From Ectothiorhodospira shaposhnikovii (GTDB taxonomy: Bacteria; Pseudomonadota; Gammaproteobacteria; Ectothiorhodospirales; Ectothiorhodospiraceae), in assembly GCF_016584105.1 (NCBI RefSeq), contig NZ_NRSM01000003.1:62001-126000 (forward strand): DNA of 64,000 nt. The letters are read 5' to 3'. Under the pieces are notes generated by a model. That model was not told the origin of the DNA. It made no database searches and saw nothing but the letters and a program-made list of their open reading frames with translations. Both the position numbers and the translations under genes were made by a program. Of this stretch, positions 16,195 through 26,026 are shown piece by piece. The first letter of the stretch is position 1. Each line of letters opens with the position of its first letter.

Positions 16195-18522
16195 ATGACC
16201 AAGACCCGCAAGACTTCCACCTCCAGTCGCCCAGCCCGCAGCAAGGCGCGTGCCCGGGGCGCACCTCGCAAGGGTGGCAAGTCCCGGCCGCCCCGTCGGT
16301 TCCGGCTCTGGCCCTTGCTGCTGGTGATCCTGGTGGTGGGGGGTGTGTTGCTGGGGCATCACGCAGTGCAACTGGATCGACAGATCCAGGCCCAGTTCGA
16401 GGGTAAGCGCTGGGCGCTGCCGGCGCGGGTGTTCGCCCGTCCCCTGGAGCTGTATGTCGATTTGCCGCTGGATGCCGATGCCCTGCTCCGGGAACTGAGC
16501 CTGCTGCATTATCGGGAAGGGGATCGGGAGGGAGAGTACCGGCGCCAGGGAAACAGCCTGGTCATCCGTACCCGGGGATTCCCGTTCGCCGATGGCCATG
16601 AGCCGCCGCGTCGGGTCCGGGTGAGCTTCGCTGGTGGCCGGGTTTCGTCCCTGGAGGATCTGGATGCCCGCGCCCCCCTCTCACTGCTGCGGCTGGAGCC
16701 GACGCTGATCGCCAACATCTACCCCTCCCATGGGGAGGACCGGGTGCTGGTGCGCCTGGAGGATGTACCGCCGGAGCTGATCCAGGCCTTGGTGGTGGTG
16801 GAAGACCGCAAGTTTTATCGGCACTTCGGGATTGACCCCATGGGCATCGCCCGGGCCGCCCTGGCCAATCTGCGGGCGGGGCGCACCGTCCAGGGGGGCA
16901 GCACCCTGACCCAGCAGCTGGTGAAGAACTACTTCCTCACCCAGGACCGTACCCTGGCGCGCAAGTTTGACGAGGCCATCATGGCCCTGCTGCTGGAACG
17001 TCGCTATGACAAGAACGAGATCCTGGAGGCCTATCTGAACGAGGTCTACCTGGGCCAGGACGGGGCACGCGCCATTCACGGCTTCGGGTTGGCCAGCCAG
17101 TTCTATTTCCAGCGCCGTCTCAATGAGCTGGATGTATCGGAGATGGCCCTGCTGGTGGGCATCATCCGTGGGCCGAATTTCTATGAGCCAAGGCGTCGTC
17201 CGGAACGGGCCATGAACCGTCGCAACCTGATCCTGGGCCTGATGGGGCAGGCGGGTTATCTGAACATGGAGGAACTGGCCACTGCCCAGGCCCGGCCGCT
17301 GAACGTCAGTGCCCAGGCCCCGTCCGGTGTCAGCCCCTTTCCGGCCTATATCCAGTTGGTACGGGAGCAGTTGCGGCGGGATTATCGGGATGAGGACCTG
17401 CGGGAGGAGGGCCTGCTGATCTTCACCACCCTGGATCCGATGGCCCAGCTGGCGGCCGAGCAGGCCCTGACCCGGGAACTGGACCGGCTGGAGCGGGAGC
17501 GGCGTCTGGAGGCGGGGAGCCTGCAGGGGGCGGTGGTGGTGACCAGCGCGGACAATGGCGAGGTCCTGGCCCTGGTGGGGGACCGGCAGATGCGTCAGGC
17601 CGCCTTCAACCGGGCCCTGCAGGCCCGTCGGCCGGTGGGTTCGGTGATCAAGCCGATGGTCTATCTGGCCGCCCTGTCCCGACCGGAACGCTTCACCCTG
17701 GCCACCCTGCTGGATGACGAGGCCCTGACCGTGCGTCTGGAGAACGGCGATACCTGGAGTCCGCGCAATGCCAACCGTCAGTACCATGGCTGGGTCACCG
17801 TCCAGGAATCCCTGGTCCAGTCCTACAACATCTCCACGACCCGGCTGGGTCTGAATCTGGGCGTTGCCAACGTGGTGGATCAGCTCCATGCCCTGGGGCT
17901 GGACCGCCGGGTGCAGCCGTTTCCCTCGCTGGTGCTGGGGGCGGTAGACATGACGCCTCTGGAAGTGACGACCCTCTATCAGGGGCTGGCCTCCGGCGGC
18001 TATCAGGTCCCCCTGCGGGCGATCCGGGAAGTGGTGGATCGGGAAGGCCAGTTGTTGCAGCGTTATCCCTTGTCCCTGCGCATGGCGGCGGATCCCGAGG
18101 CGGTCTATCTGGTGACGGCGGCGTTGCATGAGGTGACCCGCAGCGGCACGGGCCGTGCCCTGCAGCGCCGTCTGCCGGCGGATCTGCCGGTGGCGGGCAA
18201 GACGGGCACCACGGATGAACTGCGGGATGCCTGGTTTGCCGGCTACAGCGGGGATGTGCTGTCCGTGGTCTGGGTGGGACGGGATGACAACCAGCCCACC
18301 GGGCTCACCGGCGCCAGCGGGGCATTGCCGGTATGGGGGGAAGTGATGGCCCGGGTGGCCCGCCGGGGGCTGTCGCAGAGTCCGCCGGAGGAAATCGAGT
18401 GGTTGCTGGTGGACCCGGCCTACGGTTTGCGGGCACTGGAGCAGTGCGAGACTGCGCGCTGGATGCCGTTCATCCGCGGCTCGGCCCCCCGGGAGTATTC
18501 ACCCTGCGGGATGATGCCGTAA
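16195..18522 (+). CDS. mrcB: Penicillin-binding protein 1B, bifunctional transglycosylase/transpeptidase
   Basis: 775-residue class A PBP for septal and lateral peptidoglycan synthesis. A basic cytoplasmic tail is followed by a TM helix (LWPLLLVILVVGGVLLG), a UB2H-like domain, and the glycosyltransferase domain with EDRKFYRHFGIDP and GGSTLTQQLVKN. The transpeptidase domain has SVIK (catalytic Ser, SxxK box), SYNIS (SxN) and the KTGTT box. All key residues are present. The first methionine is retained because the basic tail follows it at once. It diverges from the phosphotransferase fusion gene and converges with aguA. Confidence 0.95.
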   Translation: MTKTRKTSTSSRPARSKARARGAPRKGGKSRPPRRFRLWPLLLVILVVGGVLLGHHAVQLDRQIQAQFEGKRWALPARVFARPLELYVDLPLDADALLRELSLLHYREGDREGEYRRQGNSLVIRTRGFPFADGHEPPRRVRVSFAGGRVSSLEDLDARAPLSLLRLEPTLIANIYPSHGEDRVLVRLEDVPPELIQALVVVEDRKFYRHFGIDPMGIARAALANLRAGRTVQGGSTLTQQLVKNYFLTQDRTLARKFDEAIMALLLERRYDKNEILEAYLNEVYLGQDGARAIHGFGLASQFYFQRRLNELDVSEMALLVGIIRGPNFYEPRRRPERAMNRRNLILGLMGQAGYLNMEELATAQARPLNVSAQAPSGVSPFPAYIQLVREQLRRDYRDEDLREEGLLIFTTLDPMAQLAAEQALTRELDRLERERRLEAGSLQGAVVVTSADNGEVLALVGDRQMRQAAFNRALQARRPVGSVIKPMVYLAALSRPERFTLATLLDDEALTVRLENGDTWSPRNANRQYHGWVTVQESLVQSYNISTTRLGLNLGVANVVDQLHALGLDRRVQPFPSLVLGAVDMTPLEVTTLYQGLASGGYQVPLRAIREVVDREGQLLQRYPLSLRMAADPEAVYLVTAALHEVTRSGTGRALQRRLPADLPVAGKTGTTDELRDAWFAGYSGDVLSVVWVGRDDNQPTGLTGASGALPVWGEVMARVARRGLSQSPPEEIEWLLVDPAYGLRALEQCETARWMPFIRGSAPREYSPCGMMP

Positions 18523-18578
18523 GCCCCTGTTCGCAGGCAGGCCGGCTCCCACGGAAGGCTCAACGCGCCATCGTGCGA

Positions 18579-19613
18579 TCAGTCGATGGTGGCCGGCAGT
18601 TGCATGGTCACGCAATGGAGGCTGCCGAACTGGTGGATCAGGGCGCGACAGTCGATGCCCACGATCTCCCGGTCCGGGAAGGCTTCCGCCAGACGGGTGA
18701 GGGACACCGCATCAGTGGGGTCTCCGTAGGTCGGCACCAGCACCGCCCCATTGATGATCAGGAAATTGGCATGGGTTGCCGGCAGTCGGCGCCCTTCCTC
18801 GTCACGGATCGGGGCCGGCAGGGGCAGGGGAATCAGCCGGTAGGGCTTGCCCTCCGGGGTCCTGAAGGCCTCCAGCTCCGCCGTCATCGCCGCCAGGGGG
18901 GCATGGTGGGGATCTTCGGGGTCATCGCAGACCACGTGGGCAATGGTGTCGGGGCTGCACAACCGGGCCAGGGTGTCCACGTGGCTGTCGGTATCGTCAC
19001 CTTCCAGGTGGCCATGGTTCAGCCATAGTACCCTCTCAACCCCCAGTTCCCTGCGGAGCAGGGCTTCTATGGCTGCCTCGTTCAGGTCAGGATTGCGCGT
19101 CGGGGACATCAGGCACTGGCGGGTGGTCAACAGGGTACCCTGACCGTCCGTTTCGATGGAGCCGCCTTCAAGCACGAAATCCAGCGTGGTCAGCGGCAGA
19201 TTGCCGAAGATGCCCTGCTGGTGCAGTTGCCGGGAGATGGCATTGTCCGCGTCAGCCTCATATTTGCCGCCCCAGCCATTGAACGTGAAGTCCAGCAAAA
19301 GCGGTGATTCCGCGTCGGTGAGGACGGTCAGCGGGCCGTGATCCCTGGCCCAGGTGTCGTTTGACTCGGCCAGTCCGGTGACGACGCGCGTCATGTCCAC
19401 GCCGGTGTCGGTGAGGCGCTGGCAAACGTGGATCTCGTGGGCTTCATTTCTGCAGGTCACTATCAGCCCCTGGCGTTTCGTGACTTCCAGGGCGATCCTG
19501 CAGAAGACTGCTTCGGCCTCCTCCAGAATAAAGGCCCAGTCGGTGTCTTCATGGGGCCAGGTGAGCATGACGGCGCTTTGGGGCGCCCATTCCGGAAGAA
19601 ATATGCGGGACAT
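18579..19613 (-). CDS. aguA: Agmatine deiminase
   Basis: 344 residues of the guanidino-modifying (pentein) family; converts agmatine to N-carbamoylputrescine in putrescine synthesis. Visible signatures are WARDHGPLTVL, GGSIETDGQGTLLTT, NHGHLEGDDTDSHVD and the C-terminal catalytic Cys in GSLHCVTMQLP. Length is typical. The usual partner aguB (carbamoylputrescine amidase) is not adjacent, so it must be elsewhere or replaced. A 104-residue exported protein gene lies 26 bp upstream on the same strand. Confidence 0.93.
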   Translation of the reverse strand: MSRIFLPEWAPQSAVMLTWPHEDTDWAFILEEAEAVFCRIALEVTKRQGLIVTCRNEAHEIHVCQRLTDTGVDMTRVVTGLAESNDTWARDHGPLTVLTDAESPLLLDFTFNGWGGKYEADADNAISRQLHQQGIFGNLPLTTLDFVLEGGSIETDGQGTLLTTRQCLMSPTRNPDLNEAAIEALLRRELGVERVLWLNHGHLEGDDTDSHVDTLARLCSPDTIAHVVCDDPEDPHHAPLAAMTAELEAFRTPEGKPYRLIPLPLPAPIRDEEGRRLPATHANFLIINGAVLVPTYGDPTDAVSLTRLAEAFPDREIVGIDCRALIHQFGSLHCVTMQLPATID

Positions 19614-19639
19614 GGAGTGGACTGCTTGAAAGGGAGGGA

Positions 19640-19954
19640 TCAGGGATGCACCGTGGTGCTGGAAGTTTGGGTACTGCGGACCACCGTATGGATTACGAAT
19701 CTACCCTCGAAGATCACTGAAAAGCCGTCATAGTCCCAGCGGGTGATGGGTGGGTCGCCTACCGTGGAATGTCGGATCTCGGGTTCACCATGACGGTTGA
19801 GCACGGAGTTCATATCCATGCCCCGGGAAGGCTGTTCCTTCTTCTGGATCACCTGCGGTTCGCCACTGGGCATGATGAGAATATCCGCTGTTGCGTTGGA
19901 TACCATGAACATGGCCCCGGCAAGGACTGCAAAGAAGGGGGATATTCTTGGCAT
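19640..19954 (-). CDS. Small exported protein of a conserved gammaproteobacterial type
   Basis: 104 residues with a signal peptide (ISPFFAVLAGAMFMVSNATA). The mature part holds the recurrent pattern GEPEIRHSTVGDPPITRWDY and FSVIFEGRFVIHTVV, common in small periplasmic proteins of unknown function. The start at 19954 is chosen because GGAG lies 6 nt upstream; an adjacent ATG at 19957 is only 3 nt away from it. It precedes aguA on the same strand and diverges from sfsA. Confidence 0.7.
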   Translation of the reverse strand: MPRISPFFAVLAGAMFMVSNATADILIMPSGEPQVIQKKEQPSRGMDMNSVLNRHGEPEIRHSTVGDPPITRWDYDGFSVIFEGRFVIHTVVRSTQTSSTTVHP

Positions 19955-20057
19955 CATGCTCTCCAAAATGGTGTCATGTGTCTGAATATAGCATCGCATC
20001 CAGGGCGAGAAAACACCGCCTGATTCCGCTCGTTCCCCCTCTGAGGCCCTCTGTCCG

Positions 20058-20786
20058 ATGATCTTTGCCCAGCCCCTGATATCCGGTGTGTTACAGCGTC
20101 GCTACAAGCGTTTCCTGGCGGATGTTCTCATGGATGATGGGGAGGTGATCACCGCCCATTGCCCGAATACCGGCTCCATGATGGGCTGCATGGAGCCGGG
20201 GTCGCGTGTCTGGCTCAGTCATTCCGATGGGGCCACGCGGAAATATCCCCATACCTGGGAACTGGTGGAGGCTGACGGGGTTCTTGTAGGTATTCATACG
20301 GGCCGCGCCAATGCCCTGGTGGAGGAAGCCATTCGGGCAGGAAGAGTGCCGGAATTGTCCGGTTTCAATACGTTGCGTCGCGAAGTGAAATACGGGCGGC
20401 ATAACAGCCGCATCGACCTGTTGCTGGATCCGGGAGGTGTGGAGTGTTTCGTGGAGGTGAAGAATGTCACCGCGGCAGTGCGGGGCGGTGTCGCACTTTT
20501 TCCGGATGCGGTTTCCACTCGTGCCAGCAAGCATCTTCAGGAGTTGATCGCCATGGTGGAAGAAGGCTATCGGGCCGCCCTCGTGTTTTGTGTGCAGCGT
20601 GAGGATGTTTCCCGGGTCCGTCCTGCAGACACCATTGATCCAGCTTATGGGGAATGGTTGCGGCGGGCCCATGATGCTGGTGTGATGGTGCTGGCTTTGG
20701 GAGCACGGGTATCACCGCGAGGGATAGAGCTTACCCGCCGCCTTGAGGTGGATCTGTCGTTTCAGGGGCGGGAACCTCACTGCTGA
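20058..20786 (+). CDS. sfsA: SfsA family nuclease / sugar fermentation stimulation protein
   Basis: 242 residues, the usual SfsA size. Conserved segments are RYKRFLADV, the THCPNTGSMMGC-like box (here AHCPNTGSMMGC), NTLRREVKYGRHNSRIDLLL and FVEVKNVT, followed by FPDAVSTRASKHLQEL. The RID and EVKN region is the PD-(D/E)XK nuclease core. SfsA proteins are nucleic-acid nucleases with an old link to maltose regulation in E. coli. The start codon follows closely on the reverse-strand gene's promoter region. Confidence 0.94.
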   Translation: MIFAQPLISGVLQRRYKRFLADVLMDDGEVITAHCPNTGSMMGCMEPGSRVWLSHSDGATRKYPHTWELVEADGVLVGIHTGRANALVEEAIRAGRVPELSGFNTLRREVKYGRHNSRIDLLLDPGGVECFVEVKNVTAAVRGGVALFPDAVSTRASKHLQELIAMVEEGYRAALVFCVQREDVSRVRPADTIDPAYGEWLRRAHDAGVMVLALGARVSPRGIELTRRLEVDLSFQGREPHC

Positions 20787-20864
20787 AGGATTTTGTGACG
20801 CAGTCCTCACGTCTTCTTCGGAAGATCATTATGATTCCATCCTTTCCTGTGATTTAATCCGCGC

Positions 20865-22112
20865 ATGTTTCGACCCCTTGAGATATTTGTCGGCCTTCGC
20901 TATACCCGTGCCAAGCGCCGCAATCACTTCATTTCCTTCATCTCCCTCATTTCCATGCTGGGGATCGCCTTGGGCGTGACCGCGCTGATCACGGTGCTGT
21001 CGGTGATGAACGGGTTTGAAAAGGAGCTGCGTGAACGCATTCTGGGCATGGCCTCACACGCCACCATTGCCGATTTCGATGGTCGACTGCGCCACTGGCC
21101 CGAGGTGATGGCCCAGGTGGAAGGGACTGGCCGGGTCGTGGGCGTGGCGCCTTTCGTGGAAGCGGAAGGCATGTTTTCCAGTGGTCGGCAGGTCAGCGGC
21201 GCCATGATTCGCGGCGTGGTTCCCGATCTGGAATCCCGGGTCTCCCGGGTGGGTGAACATATCATTCTCGGTAGCATGGATGAGTTGCAGCCGGGACGCT
21301 TCGGTGTGGTGCTGGGACGGGAACTGGCCCTGGCCCTGGGTGTGGGCGTGGGCGACAAGGTGACGTTGATCACCCCCAAGGCGGCGGTGACCCCCGTGGG
21401 CGTACTGCCCCGCATGCGTCGCCTGGATGTGGTGGGGATATTCGAGGTGGGCATGTTCGAATATGACCGAAGCAGCGCCTTCATTCACCTTGATGATGCC
21501 CGGCAGATTTACCAGATGGATGATGCCATCACGGGCCTGCGTCTGAGGCTGGATGACATGATGCGGGCACCGCTGATTGCCCGTCAGGTGGCTTCCGAAC
21601 TGGAGGGGCGGTTCTGGGTCAATGACTGGACCCGCCAGCACGCCAACTTCTTCCGCGCCGTGCAGACGGAAAAGACCGTCATGTTCATCATTTTATCCCT
21701 GATCGTGGCGGTGGCAGCCTTCAATATCGTCTCCACTCTGGTGATGGTGGTGATCGACAAGCAGTCGGACATTGCCATCCTGCGCACTTTGGGGATGACG
21801 CCGTTCTCGGTGATGCTGGTCTTCATGGTTCAGGGTACGCTGATTGGTGTGGTCGGCACGGTGTTTGGGGTGATCGGTGGGATCTCGCTGGCCTTGAACG
21901 TGGAAACCATCGTCCCCGCCATCGAATCCCTGTTGGGACTGAAGTTCCTGTCGCCGGATGTGTATTACATTTCCGACCTGCCGTCCGACCTGAAACTGAG
22001 CGACGTCACCCGGATCGGTCTGCTGGCTTTCGGTCTGACGGTGATCGCCACCCTGTATCCGGCCTGGCGGGCTTCCCGCACCCAGCCGGCGGATGCCCTA
22101 CGGTACGAGTAG
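20865..22112 (+). CDS. lolC: Lipoprotein-releasing system transmembrane protein LolC/LolE
   Basis: 415-residue permease of the LolCDE complex, which extracts lipoproteins from the inner membrane for LolA. An N-terminal helix ([20 protein letters not shown]) and the [15 protein letters not shown] motif are diagnostic, followed by a large periplasmic MacB-like domain and three C-terminal TM helices with the FtsX-fold coupling sequence [12 protein letters not shown]. Only one permease gene is present next to lolD, so either this serves as both LolC and LolE (LolF-like) or the second copy is elsewhere. Confidence 0.94.
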   Translation: MFRPLEIFVGLRYTRAKRRNHFISFISLISMLGIALGVTALITVLSVMNGFEKELRERILGMASHATIADFDGRLRHWPEVMAQVEGTGRVVGVAPFVEAEGMFSSGRQVSGAMIRGVVPDLESRVSRVGEHIILGSMDELQPGRFGVVLGRELALALGVGVGDKVTLITPKAAVTPVGVLPRMRRLDVVGIFEVGMFEYDRSSAFIHLDDARQIYQMDDAITGLRLRLDDMMRAPLIARQVASELEGRFWVNDWTRQHANFFRAVQTEKTVMFIILSLIVAVAAFNIVSTLVMVVIDKQSDIAILRTLGMTPFSVMLVFMVQGTLIGVVGTVFGVIGGISLALNVETIVPAIESLLGLKFLSPDVYYISDLPSDLKLSDVTRIGLLAFGLTVIATLYPAWRASRTQPADALRYE

Positions 22113-22125
22113 CGGGAGAACGCGC

Positions 22126-22848
22126 ATGGTGGATTGGCAGTTCGAGAACAACGGCCCGGTCATTCAATGCCAGGGCCTTGGCAAGACATTCGATGAAGGT
22201 GGGCTCAAGGTCGATGTCCTGCGTGCCATCGATTTGCAGGTACAGCCTGGGGAAAAGGTGGCCATTGTCGGTGCTTCCGGCAGTGGCAAGAGTACCCTGC
22301 TGCATCTGCTGGGGGGGCTGGATCTGCCTACCCAGGGGAATGTGACTATCTGTGGTCAGGATGTGGCGCAGCTCTCCGATGCCCGGCGGGGCATGTTGCG
22401 CAATCGGCATCTGGGTTTCATTTATCAGTTCCATCATCTGTTGCCGGAGTTCACGGCATTGGAAAACGTGGCCATGCCATTGCTTATCCGTGGTGAAAAC
22501 CCGGGCATGGCCGCGGATCGTGCCGGTAGCCTGCTGGAACGGGTGGGACTGACCAATCGCGTATCCCACAAGCCCGGCGAATTGTCCGGGGGTGAGCGTC
22601 AGCGGGCGGCCATTGCCCGGGCGCTGATCACCGAGCCCCATGCGGTGCTGGCTGACGAGCCTACGGGCAATCTGGACCGAGGGCGGGCGGAGGAGATATT
22701 TCAACTCATGCTGCGCCTGAACCGTCAGCTTCGAACTGCTTTCGTGGTGGTGACCCATGATCTGCACCTCGCCGAGCGCATGGACCGGATCATGATGCTG
22801 GAAGAGGGGCGGCTTCGGCCCCTGCGCCGGACGCCCGCACCTGCGTAG
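22126..22848 (+). CDS. lolD: Lipoprotein-releasing system ATP-binding protein LolD
   Basis: 240-residue ABC ATPase. Walker [11 protein letters not shown]-loop [17 protein letters not shown] (typical of LolD/MacB), signature [15 protein letters not shown], Walker [12 protein letters not shown] and switch VVVTHD are all intact. The ATG at 22126 has GGAG 8-9 nt upstream; the in-frame ATG at 22093 overlaps lolC and has no such site. It follows lolC by 13 bp, forming the standard lol operon. Confidence 0.95.
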   Translation: MVDWQFENNGPVIQCQGLGKTFDEGGLKVDVLRAIDLQVQPGEKVAIVGASGSGKSTLLHLLGGLDLPTQGNVTICGQDVAQLSDARRGMLRNRHLGFIYQFHHLLPEFTALENVAMPLLIRGENPGMAADRAGSLLERVGLTNRVSHKPGELSGGERQRAAIARALITEPHAVLADEPTGNLDRGRAEEIFQLMLRLNRQLRTAFVVVTHDLHLAERMDRIMMLEEGRLRPLRRTPAPA

Positions 22849-22886
22849 GCGGGTTCCCGGGATTATCATGGACTGAGGAGCCTGGG

Positions 22887-22910
22887 CTCCCGCTTTGGCG
22901 GGAGTGACGG
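22887..22910. repeat. REP-like extragenic palindrome (copy 1)
   Basis: CTCCCGC-TTTG-GCGGGAG followed by TGACGG. The same palindrome plus tail (TGACGGCAGGGA) recurs at 33178-33207. It lies between lolD and the convergent DUF2062 gene. Confidence 0.7.
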
Positions 22911-22948
22911 CAGGGACCCTCGGGGGTGGGGACTTTTTCAGTACCGCC

Positions 22949-23509
22949 CTATGGATCGGTGGGAGGCGATGAGGATTCCCGGCGGCGGCCGAGCCCGGGC
23001 AGGCGTCGCCGCTTGAGGTCCAGGCGCCGCACGATGTGGAAGCGCCACAGCAGCCGTATCGTGACGTATCCCGTCAGTCCGGCGATCACGCTCATCACCA
23101 GACTGCCCAGAAGCAGCGGTTTCCAGATCATCACCAACTCCCCGGTGAACCAGGACAGGTTCAACTCAAAGGGAAACCCCCGCCGCGGTTCCCCCATCAG
23201 GAACCGCCCGATGGTGTAGGCGACATAGTAGATGGGGGCCATGGTGAGGGGGTTGCTGATCCAGACCAGCAGCACGGAAATGGGCAGGTTCACCCGCACA
23301 ATGATCGCCAGGGCTGCCGCGGTGAGCATTTGGGCCGGAATGGGCAGAAAGGCCACAAACAGGCCGACGCCGAAGGCCCCGGCTACGGAGCGTCGGTTCA
23401 GATGCCACAGGTTCGGGTCATTGAGTACCGCGCCGAAAAAGCGCAGGGATTCATGCTCCCGTACTTTGTGGTAGGTTGGAAACAGGCTCTTGATGAGCTT
23501 TTTTGCCAT
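22949..23509 (-). CDS. DUF2062 domain membrane protein
   Basis: 186 residues. The DUF2062 pattern is clear: WHLNRRSVAGAFGVGLFVAF, FLPIPAQM, and VLLVWISNPLTMAPIYY, followed by a C-terminal TM helix (LLLGSLVMSVIAGLTGYVTI) and a very basic tail. Integral inner-membrane protein of unknown function. The ATG at 23509 was chosen over 23536 since homologs begin with a Lys-rich AKKLIKSLFP segment; the evidence is modest. It diverges from comEC. Confidence 0.85.
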   Translation of the reverse strand: MAKKLIKSLFPTYHKVREHESLRFFGAVLNDPNLWHLNRRSVAGAFGVGLFVAFLPIPAQMLTAAALAIIVRVNLPISVLLVWISNPLTMAPIYYVAYTIGRFLMGEPRRGFPFELNLSWFTGELVMIWKPLLLGSLVMSVIAGLTGYVTIRLLWRFHIVRRLDLKRRRLPGLGRRRESSSPPTDP

Positions 23510-23598
23510 GGATTCTTGCACGGTTCGGGGGGCCACGGTCCGGCGGCGGATGCCTCGGGCGGGCCGCCCATTATGGATGCTTTTCCAGGGAGCGGAAG

Positions 23599-25893
23599 AT
23601 GCAAAGCCAGGCCTTGGCGTTTCTTCTCGGGGTGGCGGTACTCCATAGCCTTCCCCGATTGCCCGCGCTTGCGTGGGTCGTTGTCTGCCTGGCCGTGCCC
23701 CTATTCTACAGATTCATGCCGTTGGCGCGATGGCCGGCCATCGCCCTGTTGGGCTTTTCATGGGCCTTGATGCATACCCATCTGGTGACCGGTCCATGGT
23801 TGCCGACAGGGCTCTCGGGGCAGGACATGACCCTGGTCGGGGTGGTGGACTCCCTGCCGGAAGCACTGGATCGCGGGGTTCGCTTCGGCTTTCGGGTCGA
23901 AGGCCGGGCGGACGGCAATCACGACCCGGCGGAGAGGCTGCCCCGGCGGGTACGGGTGGCCTGGTACGGGCATCCCCCCGAACTGGTGCCGGGGGAACGC
24001 TGGCAACTGACCCTGCGTCTGCGTCGGCCCACGGGATTTCGCAATCCCGGTGGTTTCGATTACGAGGGCTGGCTGTTTCGCCAGGGTTACGGCGCCACTG
24101 CCTATGTGCGCGAGCCGGACTCGGCACGGCGGCTCGGCATGGATGAACGTCCGACCCACCGGTTGAACCGCATACGGGCTGATCTGGTCGAGCGGATGGG
24201 ACAGGCGCTGGACGAACGACCCTACGTCGGGACCCTGCAGGCACTGGCCGTTGGGGACCGTTCCGGTATCGCGCCGGAGCAGTGGACCACCCTGATCGAT
24301 ACCGGAACCAATCACCTGATGGCCATCTCCGGTCTGCATGTGGGCCTGATGGCGGGGATGGGCTATGGCCTGATGCTCTGGGGCTGGCGACGGGTGCCGG
24401 CGCTGGCGGTGCGACTGCCCGCCCAGCGAGCGGCGGTGATCGGCGCCCTGATCTGTGCCGCCGGTTATGCGGCCCTGGCCGGGTTTGCCATCCCCACCCA
24501 ACGGGCCCTGGCCATGCTCGTGGTGGCCTTGGGGGCCCTGTGGCTTGGGCGCGTGGCCCGGCCGGGTCGGACCCTGGCGCTGGCGCTACTGGTAGTCCTG
24601 GTTCTGGACCCCCGGGCGGTGCTGGATGCCGGTTTCTGGCTCTCCTTCGCCGCCGTGGGGGTGATCCTGTATGCCATGACGGGGCGATTGCAAAGACCCC
24701 GCGGTATCAGGGCGGTACTGCGGATCCAGTGGGTGGCAGGGGTGGGGCTGCTGCCCCTGACCCTGGTCATGTTCCAGCATGGGTCGCTGGTTTCCCCGCT
24801 GGCCAACCTGGTGGCGGTGCCCTGGGTCAGCGTGGTGGTTGTCCCCCTCACCCTGGGCGGTGTGTTGCTGGCCCCGCTGATCCCCTGGGCCGCGCAGTGG
24901 TGCTGGCTGGTGGCCCATCTGGCGGTCAGCCTCCTGTGGCCGCTGCTGGAGCACATGGGGTCATGGCCCTGGTCCCTGTGGCAGGCGGCGCCACCGTTCT
25001 GGACCCTGTGGCCGGCCCTGCTGGGTTTGGCCCTGATCCTGGCGCCCCGGGCCCTGCCTGCCCGTTGGTTGGGGGGGCTTTTGCTGTTGCCCATGCTCTG
25101 GCCGGTCAGGCCATCACTGCAGCCGGGGGAGTTCCGGCTCACCGTGCTGGATGTGGGGCAGGGGCTGGCCACGGTGGTGCAGACCCGGGACCATACCCTG
25201 GTCTACGATACGGGCCCGCGCTTCAGTCCACGCTTTGATGCCGGATCGGCGGCGGTGGTGCCCTATCTGCGGCACGAGGGACGGGGGCGGGTGGACCGGC
25301 TGGTGGTCAGCCACGGCGACAACGATCATATCGGCGGCGCCCAGTCCGTTCTGGACAGCCTTCCGGTGGGCGAGGTGCTGAGCCGTTCTCCGGACCGCCT
25401 GGCCCATGCCCTGAGCCGGGAATGTCTGCGGGGTGAGACCTGGCAATGGGACGGGGTGACGTTCCGCATGCTGCATCCTCCGCCGGGCTGGGGGGATGAC
25501 AATGCCTCTTCCTGCGTGCTTCATGTGAGCGGCCTCGGCGGTTCAGTGTTGCTGCCCGGGGATGTGGAGCATCTGGGAGAGGCCGTGCTGGTGCGTGGTG
25601 AAGGGGAGGGGTTGGCCGCAGACGTGTTGCTGCTGCCTCACCATGGTTCGCGCACGTCCTCGTCGGAGGCCCTGCTGGACCGGGTTTCACCCCGGTTGGC
25701 CCTGGTGAGCACCGGTTTTGAAAACCGTCTGGGGCATCCCCACCAGGAAGTTCTTGATCGGCTCGGAGCCCGGGGCATTGTGCTGCTGGACCCTGCCCAT
25801 GAAGGTGCCCTGCGGGTGGACTTCGTGCCGGGGGAGGGGGTGGTTGTTCAACCGGGCCACCGTCACGTGGCCCGTCGCCACTGGCACCGCTGA
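23599..25893 (+). CDS. comEC: DNA internalization-related competence protein ComEC/Rec2
   Basis: 764 residues, a normal size. An N-terminal hydrophobic segment and OB-fold domain (DUF4131) lead to the multi-helix Competence domain with the motif MAISGLHVGLMAGMGYGL. The C-terminal metallo-beta-lactamase domain has LDVGQGLATVVQT, YDTGPRFS and SHGDNDHIGG. It forms the inner-membrane channel for single-stranded DNA uptake. The ATG at 23599 follows GGAG and starts directly at the first TM helix. Located in the usual gammaproteobacterial place upstream of exbBD-msbA. Confidence 0.94.
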   Translation: MQSQALAFLLGVAVLHSLPRLPALAWVVVCLAVPLFYRFMPLARWPAIALLGFSWALMHTHLVTGPWLPTGLSGQDMTLVGVVDSLPEALDRGVRFGFRVEGRADGNHDPAERLPRRVRVAWYGHPPELVPGERWQLTLRLRRPTGFRNPGGFDYEGWLFRQGYGATAYVREPDSARRLGMDERPTHRLNRIRADLVERMGQALDERPYVGTLQALAVGDRSGIAPEQWTTLIDTGTNHLMAISGLHVGLMAGMGYGLMLWGWRRVPALAVRLPAQRAAVIGALICAAGYAALAGFAIPTQRALAMLVVALGALWLGRVARPGRTLALALLVVLVLDPRAVLDAGFWLSFAAVGVILYAMTGRLQRPRGIRAVLRIQWVAGVGLLPLTLVMFQHGSLVSPLANLVAVPWVSVVVVPLTLGGVLLAPLIPWAAQWCWLVAHLAVSLLWPLLEHMGSWPWSLWQAAPPFWTLWPALLGLALILAPRALPARWLGGLLLLPMLWPVRPSLQPGEFRLTVLDVGQGLATVVQTRDHTLVYDTGPRFSPRFDAGSAAVVPYLRHEGRGRVDRLVVSHGDNDHIGGAQSVLDSLPVGEVLSRSPDRLAHALSRECLRGETWQWDGVTFRMLHPPPGWGDDNASSCVLHVSGLGGSVLLPGDVEHLGEAVLVRGEGEGLAADVLLLPHHGSRTSSSEALLDRVSPRLALVSTGFENRLGHPHQEVLDRLGARGIVLLDPAHEGALRVDFVPGEGVVVQPGHRHVARRHWHR

Positions 25894-25921
25894 GGGCTGG
25901 CACGTCATTTCTGCGGGCACG

Positions 25922-25995
25922 TCATTCCCCCTCAAGGGGGGATCCGGCAGATGGCGGTTGGCCGACGCGTCATTCCCGCGCAAGCGGGAATCCAT
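25922..25995. repeat. Two REP-like palindromes (copy 2) before LysE gene
   Basis: A first palindrome ATTCCCCCTCAAGGGGGGAT (25924-25943) and a second ATTCCCGC-GCAA-GCGGGAAT (25972-25991) stand 28 bp apart, each preceded by CGTC. Both match the family seen elsewhere in the window. They lie in the 5' leader of the LysE-type gene. Confidence 0.7.
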
Positions 25996-26026
25996 TGATC
26001 GAATACAGAAACAAAAAGGTAAATTG

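Noticed and set aside
16681-18129. 482-residue minus-strand ORF opposite mrcB
   Set aside because: Shadow of the PBP1B gene; low-complexity Gln/His/Gly-rich product.
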